Shown here one piece after another: positions 1-9,819 of a DNA stretch of 64,000 bases (within the stretch, counting starts at the first letter, position 1; each line of letters starts with the position of its first letter). Origin of the DNA: Betaproteobacteria bacterium (GTDB lineage: Bacteria > Pseudomonadota > Gammaproteobacteria > Burkholderiales > SG8-39). Location of the stretch: the NCBI GenBank assembly GCA_016195915.1, contig JACPYS010000012.1, positions 167,810 to 231,809 on the forward strand, in the 5' to 3' direction. Under the pieces are notes generated by a model. It saw only the letters and a program-made list of their open reading frames with translations. It did no database searches and had not been told where the DNA came from. A program made the translations under genes and the position numbers.

Positions 1-840
1 AAGTAGTTAGCGACGGTGTCCAGATCGCCCACGCGCTTGAGGGTGTTTTCGAGATCGGTCCCCGCGGTGCCCATCACCGGCGCATTGAGTCCGAATTTCT
101 TCGCATCTTTCAGGAAGATCGCGGTTTCGGCCTCGTAGAGGCAAGCAATGACGAAATCCGGATTGGCCTGCTTGATCCTGAGGGTTTGCGCCGTGGCGTC
201 GGTCTGGCCGCGTTCGAGGGCGACCTCCACGACCGGCTTGATGCTCTGGGAGGCGAGAAACTCCATGGCAGGACCGCAATAACTCTTCGCCCAGTCATCC
301 GTATGCTGGATCACCGCCACCTTCGCGACTCCCGGCTTCGTCATGACGAACCGTCCCATTGCCAGACCCATGGTCTTGCCGACCGGCACCCCGTGAAAGA
401 TGTTCTTCGTTGCGGGCGACGAGATCGCGCCATTGGCGGCATGTGCGATGACCCACGGAATCCCCGCTTCGAGCACCACCGGCTTGATGGCCATCGCCAC
501 GGCGCTGCAGGAGTTGCCATGCAGCATGAACACCTTGTCCTGATGGATGAGTTTCTTTACCGCGGCGATGCCTTTCGTGCTGTCGCACGCGTAGTCCTCG
601 AGCACGGTTTCGATCTTGCGTCCGTTCACGCCGCCCTGATCGTTGACCCACTTGTAGTACGCATCGAGCCCGATCTCGGCCTTGCTGTAGCTCGAACCGC
701 TGCCGGTCAATGGCGCCATCACGCCGATCTTGATCGCGGTATCGGTAATCCCCGCAGTGTCGGCCGCAGACGCAGTCGTTGCCAGCGCATACGCAACAAT
801 TGCAATGCACGGCCTGAGCAAATGGACGAACGGTTTCATG
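1..840 (-). CDS. ABC transporter substrate-binding protein (branched-chain amino acid type), 3' end cut by window edge
   Basis: Reverse-strand translation MKPFVHLLRPCIAIVAYALATTASA|ADTAGITDTAIKIGVMAPLTGSGSSYSKAEIGLDAYYKWVNDQGGVNGRKIE...; signal peptide plus periplasmic binding protein type I pattern; AGGAGGT RBS before the ATG at 840. Confidence 0.85.
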
Positions 841-893
841 CTGACCTCCTGAGTTGGATCGCAACCACGCAATCGACGAAGCGAACGGCAATC

Positions 894-1994
894 TTACGCC
901 ATACGGACCACCTCTTCGGCAAGCGCGAGCGACGCGGTCAGGCCCGGAGATTCGATGGCGAACAGGTTTACCAGGCCCGCCACGCCGTGTTCGCGCGCCC
1001 CCTGAATGACGAAATCCGCCGCCGGCTCGCCGGGAGGCGTAATTTTCGGCCGGATTCCGGCATAGCCCGGAATCAGTGCGCCGTCGCGCAGTCCGGGCCA
1101 GTAGCGGCGCACGGCGGCGTAGAAGCGCTCGGCACGGCGCGGGTCCACGCTGTAGTCGATCGCGTCGATCCATTCGACGTCAGGTCCGAAGCGCGCCTGC
1201 CCGGCAAGATCGAGCGTGACGTGTACGCCCAGGCCGCCGGGTTCGGGAACCGGGTACACGAGACGCTTGAACGGCGCGCGGCCGGTCAGTGCGTAGTAGT
1301 TGCCTTTCGCGAACCACATCCCCGGGACCTTGGCAGAGGGAAAACCCTCGATGGCGCGCGCAACGCGCGGCGCCACCAGGCCGGCGCAGTTCACGACGGT
1401 TCGTGCCGCGAGCCGCATCGGATCCGCGCCGCCGACCTCGAGCTCGATGCGCCCATCGTCGCACACGTGGCCGCGCTGCACCGGCGAACGCAACGCGAGC
1501 ATCGCCCCGCGTGCCTCGGCATCGCCAAGCAGCGCGAGCATGAACGCGTGGCTGTCGATGATGCCCGTGGAGGGCGAATGCAGCGCCGCGGCGCAGGCGA
1601 TTTCGGGCTCCATCGAAAGCGCCTGCGCCACGGCAATGCGGACCACATCGCTCACGCCGTTGGCATGCGCCCTGGCGTGGATAGCCTCGAGTTCCGCCTT
1701 TTGCGCCGCGTCGGCAGCGACGATCAACTTGCCGCAGCGCGCGTGCGGCACACCGTGTTCGGCGCAGTACCGGTAAAGCCGTTCGCGCCCCTCGACGCAA
1801 AGGCGCGCCTTGAGCGAGCCCCTGGGGTAGTAGATCCCGGCGTGAATTACTTCGGAATTTCGCGAACTGGTGTGCGATCCGATGGTATCTTCCGCCTCGA
1901 GCACAACCACTTCACGCCCGCCGAGCGCGAGCGCGCGCGCCACGGCGAGCCCGACGACCCCCGCTCCGATGACTATCGCATCCACGCTCTCCAT
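894..1994 (-). CDS. FAD-dependent oxidoreductase (L-2-hydroxyglutarate/glycine oxidase-like)
   Basis: [57 protein letters not shown]: GxGxxG Rossmann plus the DAO/L2HGDH signature; start taken at the internal ATG (1992-1994 complement) rather than the longer ORF. Confidence 0.85.
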   Translation of the reverse strand: MESVDAIVIGAGVVGLAVARALALGGREVVVLEAEDTIGSHTSSRNSEVIHAGIYYPRGSLKARLCVEGRERLYRYCAEHGVPHARCGKLIVAADAAQKAELEAIHARAHANGVSDVVRIAVAQALSMEPEIACAAALHSPSTGIIDSHAFMLALLGDAEARGAMLALRSPVQRGHVCDDGRIELEVGGADPMRLAARTVVNCAGLVAPRVARAIEGFPSAKVPGMWFAKGNYYALTGRAPFKRLVYPVPEPGGLGVHVTLDLAGQARFGPDVEWIDAIDYSVDPRRAERFYAAVRRYWPGLRDGALIPGYAGIRPKITPPGEPAADFVIQGAREHGVAGLVNLFAIESPGLTASLALAEEVVRMA

Positions 1995-4900
1995 GGCCGG
2001 GAAAACTAACACATTCCGCTGGCAGTTCTGGATAGACCGGGGCGGCACGTTCACCGACGTGGTGGCGCGCCGTCCGGACGGCAGCCTCGTGACGCACAAG
2101 CTGCTCTCGGACAACCCCGAGCGCTACGCCGACGCCGCACTCGCCGGCATTCGAGCACTGCTCGGACTCGGGCCGCAGGCCGCGATTCCCGGCGAAGCGA
2201 TCGAGGCGGTGAAGATGGGCACCACGGTCGCCACCAATGCGCTGCTCGAGAGGACGGGCGAACCCACGGTGCTGCTCGTGACGCGTGGATTTCGCGACGC
2301 CCTGCGCATCGCCTACCAGAACCGGCCGCGCCTGTTCGACCGGCACATCGTCCTGCCCGAACTGCTCTACAAGGAGGTGGTGGAGGTAGAGGAGCGGATC
2401 GGCGCTCACGGGGAGGTGCTGGTGCCGCTCGACGAGGCAAAGGCGCGCGCCGACCTCGAGCGCGCGGCAGCGGCGGGCTACCGCTCGGTGGCGATCGTGT
2501 TCATGCACGGCTACCGCTATACGGATCACGAAACGCGTGTCGCCGCACTCGCCCGCGCGGCGGGCTTCGCGCAGATCTCGGTCTCGCACCGCGTCAGTCC
2601 GCTCATGAAGTTCGTCGGTCGCGGCGATACGACGGTGGTCGATGCGTACCTTTCACCGATCCTGCGCCGCTACGTGGACCGCGTGGCCGGCGAACTTTCG
2701 GGCGTGCGCCTGATGTTCATGCAATCGAACGGCGGCCTGACGGATGCGCGGCGCTTCCAGGGCAAGGATTCGATCCTTTCCGGCCCCGCGGGCGGCATCG
2801 TGGGCGCCGTACGCACGTCGCAGGCAGCGGGTTTCGAAAAGATCATCGGATTCGACATGGGCGGAACTTCGACCGACGTATCGCACTACGCAGGGGAATT
2901 CGAGCGCGAATTCGAAACACGTGTTGCCGGTGTGCGCATGCGCGCCCCGATGATGAGCATCCACACGGTGGCGGCGGGGGGGGGTCGATCCTGCACTTCG
3001 ACGGCGCGCGCTACCGGGTCGGCCCCGATTCGGCCGGCGCCAATCCGGGACCGGCGAGCTATCGCCGCGGCGGGCCTCTTGCTGTCACCGATGCGAACGT
3101 GATGCTCGGCAAAGTTCAGCCGGCGTATTTCCCATGCGTGTTCGGCGCGGGCGGCGGCGAGGCGCTCGACGGCAAAGTGGTGCTGGAGAGATTTTCCGCG
3201 CTGGCAGAAGAAATCCGCCGCGCCACCGGAAATGCGCGGACTCCCGAGCAGGTCGCCGAAGGATTCGTCGAAATTGCGGTGGGCAACATGGCCAACGCGA
3301 TCAAGCACATCTCGGTGCAGCGCGGCCACGATGTCACCGAGTACACGCTGTGCTGCTTTGGCGGGGCCGCGGGGCAGCATGCCTGCCTCGTCGCCGACGC
3401 GCTGGCGATGACGCGCGTGTTCATCCATCCGTTCGCCGGAGTGCTCTCGGCCTACGGCATGGGGCTGGCCGACCAGACCGCCATGCGCGAGAAGTCGATC
3501 GAGGTCCGCCTCGAGGGCGCTAGTCGCGCGGTGCTGGAAGAGGAACTGGAACGGCTGGCGTGCGCGGCGCGCGAGGAACTGCTCGCCCAAGGGGTATCGG
3601 ACGAACGCATGCGAGTCGTGCGGCGTGTGCACCTGCGCTATGAAGGGACGGACAGCGCGCTCGTCGTGCTATTCGGGACGCTCGGGGAAATGCTCGGGCA
3701 GTTCGAGTCGGCTTATCGCAAGCAGTTTTCGTTTCTCATGCCGGGCAAGGCGCTGATTGTCGAGGCCGTGTCGGTGGAAGCGATTGGCGCGGGAGAATCG
3801 CCGCCTGAGACCGAAGTGGCCGGACGGGCATCAGAGGCGCCCGCGGCGATCGACCGCGCGCGCATGTTCACCGGCGGCACCTGGCATGACACGCCGGTGT
3901 ACCGGCGCGAAGAACTCGGGGCCGGGGCGAGGCTCGACGGCCCAGCGGTCATCGCCGAGGCCAACGCGACGACCGTGGTCGAACCGGGCTGGCGCGCCGA
4001 AGTCACGCGCCTCGGCCACCTCGTGCTCGAGCGCGCGGTAGCGCGCGAGCGGCGTACGGCACTCGGCACACAGGCCGATCCCGTCATGCTCGAGATCTTC
4101 AACAACCTTTACATGTCGATCGCCGAGCAGATGGGACTGCGGCTGCAGAACACCGCTTATTCGGTCAACATCAAGGAGCGGCTCGACTTTTCCTGCGCGT
4201 TGTTCGATGTCGAAGGAAACCTCATCGCCAACGCGCCGCACATGCCGGTGCATCTGGGTTCGATGGGTGAGTCGATCCGTACCGTCATGCGCGAAAACGC
4301 CGGAACGATGAAACCCGGGAACGTCTACGTCCTCAACGCGCCCTATAACGGCGGCACGCACTTGCCGGACGTCACAGTGATCACTCCGGTGTTCGATAGG
4401 GCGGGACGGGAGATCCTGTTTTACGTGGGCTCGCGCGGCCACCACGCCGACATCGGCGGAATCACGCCGGGATCCATGCCGCCGGATTCCAAAACGGTGG
4501 ACGAGGAAGGCGTCCTGATCGACAACTTCCTGTTGGTCGAAGAAGGGCGCATGCGCGAGCAGGAGACGATCGCGCTGCTTTCCTCCGGCCGCTATCCGGC
4601 GCGCAACGTGCAGCAGAACATCGCAGATCTGCGCGCGCAGGTGGCTGCCAACGAGAAGGGCGTGCAGGAATTGCGGCGCATGGTGGAGCACTTCGGTCTG
4701 GAAGTCGTGCGAGCCTACATGCGTCACGTGCAGGACAACGCCGAGGCCTCCGTGCGGCGTGTGCTGGGCGTGCTCAAGGACGGGGCATTCGAGTTTCCGC
4801 TGGACAACGGCGCGGCGGTCCGGGTAAGGATACGGATTTCGGCGGACCGCCGCAGCGCGAGCATCGATTTCACGGGCACCTCGGCGCAGTTGCCGGACAA

Positions 4901-5606
4901 TTTCAACGCGCCCAAGGCGGTCGCGATGGCGGCGGTGCTGTATGTCTTCCGCACGCTGGTCGATGACGAGATTCCGCTCAATGCCGGTTGCCTGAAACCG
5001 CTCGAAGTGATCGTTCCCGAAGGATGCATGCTCAATCCTCGCTATCCGGCTGCGGTCGTGGCGGGCAACGTCGAGACTTCGCAGTGCATTACCGACTGCC
5101 TGTACGGCGCGCTCGGCGTCATGGCCGCTTCGCAGGGCACGATGAACAATTTCACCTTTGGAAACGACCGCTACCAGTACTACGAGACCATCGCAGGCGG
5201 TTCGGGCGCGGGTCCGGGTTTTGCCGGAGCCGACGTGGTGCAGACGCACATGACCAACTCGCGGCTGACCGACCCGGAAATTCTGGAGTGGCGTTTCCCG
5301 GTCCTGCTGGAGAGCTTTTCGATACGCCTGGGTTCGGGCGGGAAAGGACACTGGAGGGGCGGACACGGTGCCGTTCGGCGGGTGCGTTTTCTCGAGCCGA
5401 TGACCGCGGCCATCCTTTCCGGCCATCGGCTCCTGCGGCCGCATGGCATGGCGGGCGGGGAGCCCGGCCAGCCCGGACGGAACTGGATTCGGCGCAGCGG
5501 CGGCGGCATTTCGGAACTCGGCCCCAACGACAAGGCGGAGATGCAGGCCGGCGACACGTTCGTAATCGAAACCCCGGGTGGCGGGGGATGGGGTCCGAGC
5601 GATTAA
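1993..5606 (+). pseudogene. Hydantoinase/5-oxoprolinase, fused HyuA-HyuB type, with an apparent 1-bp frameshift in a G homopolymer near 2976-2984
   Basis: Frame 1 gives [21 protein letters not shown]...IHTVAAGGG; homology continues only in another frame as [30 protein letters not shown]...[12 protein letters not shown]... into ORF 3099-5606 (Hyu[42 protein letters not shown]). Confidence 0.8.
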
Positions 5607-5690
5607 CCGAATCCACTCGCCCATATACAATACCCGGACCCTGGGAGGGTGCCCACCGCGACGGCCGGGTAAAACGCGTCTTGAGAGCCT

Positions 5691-8600
5691 ATGAACGAAA
5701 CGTCGATCTTTTCGAAGACCGGTAAGGGGATGCAGGAGGCTTCCGGCAAGACCAGCCTTCTGTCGCGTGCCACGCGCAAAATCCTCACGGAGATCGACGG
5801 CAAGTCTCCGCTGCTTGAACTGGCGATGAAATTCCCGGAAATCGGCGGCGGCAAGCTCGAGGCGGCCGTCGCGCAGATGGAAAGAGAAGGGTTCATTCGC
5901 GAGCTCGCTTCGAGCGCCTCGGCGGCGGCTCCGGCGCGTCCACAGGCACCGGCTCCGGCGCGCCCGCAGGCACCGACGCCGCCGCCGGCCGACGACGGGG
6001 AAGAACTCGATTTTACGGCCGCGATGTCTTCCGGGTCGGACACTGCCAGGGGGCGGGAGGACGCCGGGCGAAAAGAGAAGGACGACGCGCTGCGCAAGGG
6101 CCAGGCTTCGGCGGCCCTCAAGGCGCGTCTGGACGCGGAACAAAAAGCGAAGGCGATGGCCGAGGCGCAGGCGCGAGTGCGCGCGCTTACCGAGGCGAAG
6201 GCGAAAGCGGAAGCGGCTGCCAAGGCCAAGGCGCTCGCGGATGCGCAGGCGCGCGCGAAAGCACAGGCAGAGGCGAAGGTCAGGGCGGAGATTGAAGCGG
6301 AGGCCAAGGCCAAGGCGGAGGCCGAAGCAAAGGCGAAGACGGAAGCGGAGGCGCGAGCCAAGGCGGAAGCAGAAGCGAAAGCAAGGGCGTTGGCTGAGGC
6401 AGAAGCGCTGGTGCGTCTGGAAGCAGAACGTAAAGCGAAGGAAGAATCGGAGCGGGTCGCGCGCGAAGCTGAAGAGCTGGCGCGCCGCGAAGCCGAGGAG
6501 AAGGCGCAGCGCGAGGCCGAAGAACTCCGCGCGAAGCTCGACGAAGAGCGCAGGGCGCGCGAGGAAGCCGAACGCAGGGCGAAGGAAGAAGCTGAGAGAA
6601 CGGCGCGCGAAGCCGAAGAGCGGGCACGGCGCGAGGCCGAGGAGAAGGCCCGGCGCGAAGCTGAGGAGAAGGCCCGGCGCGAGGCGGAGGAGAAGGCGCG
6701 GCGCGAATCCGAAGAACTCCGCGCGAAGCTCGAAGAAGAGCGCAGGGCGCGCGAGGAAGCCGAACGCAAGGTGAAGGAAGAAGCCGAGCGAACGGCGCGC
6801 GAGGCCGAAGAGCGGGCCCGGCGCGAGGCGGAGGAGAAGGCACGGCGCGAAGCCGAAGAGAAGGCCCGGCGCGAGGCCGAAGAGAAGGCCCGGCGCGAGG
6901 CCGAAGAGAAGGCCCAGCGCGAAGCCGAGGAACTCCGCGCGAAGCTCGAGCAAGAGCGCAGGGCGCGCGAGGAGGCCGAACGCAAGGCGAAGGAAGAAGC
7001 CGAGCGAACGGCGCGCGAGGCCGAAGAGCGTGCGCGTCGCGAGGCGGAGGAGAAGGCGCGGCGCGAAGCCGAAGAACTTCGCGCGAAACTCGAAGAAGAG
7101 CGCAGGGCGCGCGAGGAAGCCGAACGCAGGGCGAAGGAAGAAGCCGAGCGAACGGCGCGCGAGGCCGAAGAGCGAGCCCGGCGCGAGGCCGAGGAGAAGG
7201 CACGGCGCGAAGCTGAAGAACTCCGCGCGAAGCTCGAAGAAGAGCGCAGGGCGCGCGAGGAAGCTGAGCGCGTCGCACGCGAAGCCGAAGAACGCGCACG
7301 CCGCGAGGCTGAGGAGAAGGCCCGGCGTGAAGCCGAGGAATTGCGCGCGAGGCTCGAGGAAGAGCGCCGCGCACGAGAGGAGGCCGAGCGCAGGGCGAAA
7401 GAAGAGGCTGAGCGTCTTGCGCGGGAGGCTGAGGAGCGCGTTCATCGCGAAGTGGCGGAAAAGACCAGGCGCGAGACCGAATTGTTGCGCGAGCAGATCG
7501 AACAAGAGCGCCGGGCGCGCGAGGACGCCGAGCGCAGAGCGAAGGAAGAAGCGGAGCGTAGAGGGAAAGAAGACGCCGAGCGTAAGGCGAAAGAGGACGC
7601 CGAGCGCAAGGCGAAAGAGGAAGCCGAGCGCAAGGCGAAAGAGGAAGCCGAGCGTAAGGCGAAAGAGGAAGCCGAGCGCAAGGCGAAAGAGGAAGCCGAG
7701 CGTATGGCGAAAGAGGACGCCGAGCGTAAGGCGAAAGAGGACGCCGAGCGTAAGGCGAAAGACGAAGCGGTGCACAAAGCGAAGCAAGAGGCTGAACGCA
7801 AGCAACGCGAGGCAGACGAGGCCGCGCGTGCAGCAGTCGAAGCTAAGTCGGCTGCCGCGAGTCCCGTTTCCAAGCCCGGCGCTGAAGCTTCGTTCAGCGA
7901 CTCGCTGCTTGGCGACCTGGATTCCTTTTCTCAACGGGAGGGCGGTGACACGGCTGCGAAACCGGATGCCAAGGCCAAGCCTGCCCCTGTTACGCCCCCT
8001 CCCATAGCGGCGGGTGGAGACTCGTTTGGCGATTCGCTGCTCGGCGACCTGGATTCATTCTCCCAACGGGAAGGCGAGGAGGCGAAGAAGAAGGAAGAAG
8101 ACGAGCGCCTTCGGAAGGAAGCTGAAGTCAAGGCGAAGCGGGAAGCAGAGGAGCGCACGCGCAGGGAGGAAGAAGAACGCAAGCGCCAGGAGGAAGAAGA
8201 GCTCCGCGGAAAGGAGGAGGAGGCACGCAAAGCACACGAGGCGGAAGAGCTCAGGAAAAAAGAACAGGAAGAACGCGAGCAGGCCGAAGCGGCGGAACGC
8301 AAGCGCAAGGCCGAGGAATCAAGGCGCAAGGCCGCGCAGGCCGCTGCTGGTCCGGCTGTGGGCACGGCTGCACGGGTCTCGGCTGCCAAGCCTGCCGACG
8401 ACGATATTCCGTTCTCCGAAGACGACCTGGACATGGAGGACGTGCTGCGCGACCAGCGTGCCGTGTCCAAGGAATCGGGCGCAGCCGCGGGTGGAGCCGT
8501 GCGGGGGGCGAAAGGCGCGCAGGAGGCCGATGCGGCCCCGGCGGTGGCGAAGAAGCCGCCGGTCAAGTGGGGGAAACCCGTCGCGATCGGCTTGTTCGCG

Positions 8601-9731
8601 TTCCTCGTCGGCGGCATCGGGCTGATTCACGTGATGCCGTTGTCGAGCGCTGATTACGCCAAAGCCCTGTCCGGCGCGATCGGCCGGCCGGTGAAGATTC
8701 GCTCGGTGCACGTTTCACTGTTCACCGGGGTCGAACTCAAGGCCGAAGATGTCGACATCGGCGAAGGCGGCCGCATTCCGCACGTGCGCGCCACTCCCGA
8801 AGTGGGCTCGCTGTTCGGCGAAAAGAAGGTGTTCTCGCAGATTACGCTCGACGGCGCCGTGTTGCCGCAGGCCATCCTTGGCGAGGTACTGTTGGGAAGC
8901 ATGCAGGGCGATGGCTTGCGCGTTGGACGACTGCGCTTTTCGGATCTGCAGATCGATGGAGACCTCGCATTGCCGAAACTTTCCGGCGAAGTCGGGTTCG
9001 GTGACGGGGGACGCATCAGTTCCGTTTCCCTGAAAGGCGGCGGAGAAGCGAAGGTCACGGGGCAGATGCAGCCCCAGAGCGGCACGATCGCGTTCGAGAT
9101 CAACGCCGAAAGCGCCACGATCCCGTTCGTGCCCGGCATCAATTTGTCGAATTTCGGCATGAAAGGCACTGCAAACCAGCAGGAGGCAAACGTCACCCAG
9201 TTCAGCGGCAAGGCGTTTGAAGGGATCCTGAGCGGAAATGCGCGCATCCGCTGGTCTGGCGGCTGGAACGTGGCGGGCGAGCTCACCGCCAGGCAGATGA
9301 ACGCCGCGGTATTCGCGCCAACGCTGATTTCCGATGGCAGGCTCGAGGGGAGCGGGCGTTTTTCGCTGACCGGCCCTGATCCGGCGAAGCTCGGGCCCAA
9401 CGGCCGGATGGAGGGAACGTTCAACATCTCCAAGGGCGCGGTCGGCAGCGTCGACCTCTCGCGCATGCTCCAGAGCGCGAGCGGCACGATCGGCGGAGGC
9501 CGCACGCCATTCACCGAACTCACTGCGCGCGGCGCCTACAACAAGGGAGCGGTCGAATTGCGCGATATCCGCGTGAACGCAGGCTTGCTCAGCGCCACGG
9601 CGAGCCTGGATATCGATGCGGTCGGTAACCTCCTCGGGAAGATCAATGCGGAGGTCAAGACGGCAAGCACCAGTTTGCGAGGCGCGCTTGGCGTCAGCGG
9701 AAAGCTTGCGGATCCGATGGTGAAGCGCTAG
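5691..9731 (+). CDS. Large coiled-coil protein with C-terminal TM segment and AsmA-like domain (1346 aa)
   Basis: N-term ~75 aa (ATRKILTEIDGKSPLLELAMKFPEIGGGKLEAAVAQMEREGFI), ~700 aa Glu/Ala/Arg/Lys repeats, duplicated SLLGDLDSFSQREG motif, TM KPVAIGLFAFLVGGIGLIHVM, AsmA-like C-terminus (IGRPVKIRSVHVSLFTGVELKAEDVDIGEG...). Confidence 0.75.
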   Translation: MNETSIFSKTGKGMQEASGKTSLLSRATRKILTEIDGKSPLLELAMKFPEIGGGKLEAAVAQMEREGFIRELASSASAAAPARPQAPAPARPQAPTPPPADDGEELDFTAAMSSGSDTARGREDAGRKEKDDALRKGQASAALKARLDAEQKAKAMAEAQARVRALTEAKAKAEAAAKAKALADAQARAKAQAEAKVRAEIEAEAKAKAEAEAKAKTEAEARAKAEAEAKARALAEAEALVRLEAERKAKEESERVAREAEELARREAEEKAQREAEELRAKLDEERRAREEAERRAKEEAERTAREAEERARREAEEKARREAEEKARREAEEKARRESEELRAKLEEERRAREEAERKVKEEAERTAREAEERARREAEEKARREAEEKARREAEEKARREAEEKAQREAEELRAKLEQERRAREEAERKAKEEAERTAREAEERARREAEEKARREAEELRAKLEEERRAREEAERRAKEEAERTAREAEERARREAEEKARREAEELRAKLEEERRAREEAERVAREAEERARREAEEKARREAEELRARLEEERRAREEAERRAKEEAERLAREAEERVHREVAEKTRRETELLREQIEQERRAREDAERRAKEEAERRGKEDAERKAKEDAERKAKEEAERKAKEEAERKAKEEAERKAKEEAERMAKEDAERKAKEDAERKAKDEAVHKAKQEAERKQREADEAARAAVEAKSAAASPVSKPGAEASFSDSLLGDLDSFSQREGGDTAAKPDAKAKPAPVTPPPIAAGGDSFGDSLLGDLDSFSQREGEEAKKKEEDERLRKEAEVKAKREAEERTRREEEERKRQEEEELRGKEEEARKAHEAEELRKKEQEEREQAEAAERKRKAEESRRKAAQAAAGPAVGTAARVSAAKPADDDIPFSEDDLDMEDVLRDQRAVSKESGAAAGGAVRGAKGAQEADAAPAVAKKPPVKWGKPVAIGLFAFLVGGIGLIHVMPLSSADYAKALSGAIGRPVKIRSVHVSLFTGVELKAEDVDIGEGGRIPHVRATPEVGSLFGEKKVFSQITLDGAVLPQAILGEVLLGSMQGDGLRVGRLRFSDLQIDGDLALPKLSGEVGFGDGGRISSVSLKGGGEAKVTGQMQPQSGTIAFEINAESATIPFVPGINLSNFGMKGTANQQEANVTQFSGKAFEGILSGNARIRWSGGWNVAGELTARQMNAAVFAPTLISDGRLEGSGRFSLTGPDPAKLGPNGRMEGTFNISKGAVGSVDLSRMLQSASGTIGGGRTPFTELTARGAYNKGAVELRDIRVNAGLLSATASLDIDAVGNLLGKINAEVKTASTSLRGALGVSGKLADPMVKR
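6100..7800 (+). repeat. Degenerate tandem coding repeats (ELRAKLEEERRAREEAER.AKEEAERTAREAEERARREAEEKARREAE modules)
   Basis: Six ELRA[KR]L-type modules plus a degenerate one, read from the translation; near-identical DNA between modules. Confidence 0.85.
7569..7760 (+). repeat. Eight tandem copies of a 24-bp coding unit (GAGGAAGCCGAGCGYAAGGCGAAA, ED/EEAERKAK)
   Basis: Units counted directly in the sequence; differ at only a few positions. Confidence 0.93.
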
Positions 9732-9819
9732 GAGGGGGGACGGGGGAACCTGGGTTCCCCTGTAACGACAGCGGCCGGAGGCATCCGGTATAATTCCACT
9801 TTACCGGATCGCCGCGTAA

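Noticed and set aside
186-2009. 607-aa plus-strand ORF antisense to the ABC substrate-binding protein and oxidoreductase
   Set aside because: Opposite two confident genes; no domain or RBS support.
6100-7800. Possible CRISPR or satellite array
   Set aside because: Repeats are contiguous, codon-phased and encode a coiled coil; no spacers.
3831-7934. 1367-aa minus-strand ORF opposite hyuB and the coiled-coil gene
   Set aside because: Translation is a Leu/Phe/Arg-rich periodic string mirroring the plus-strand repeats; a GC-rich antisense artefact with no domain.
9789-9794. TATAAT before purL as a promoter
   Set aside because: Good -10 but no convincing -35 at 16-18 bp; not enough to call a promoter feature.
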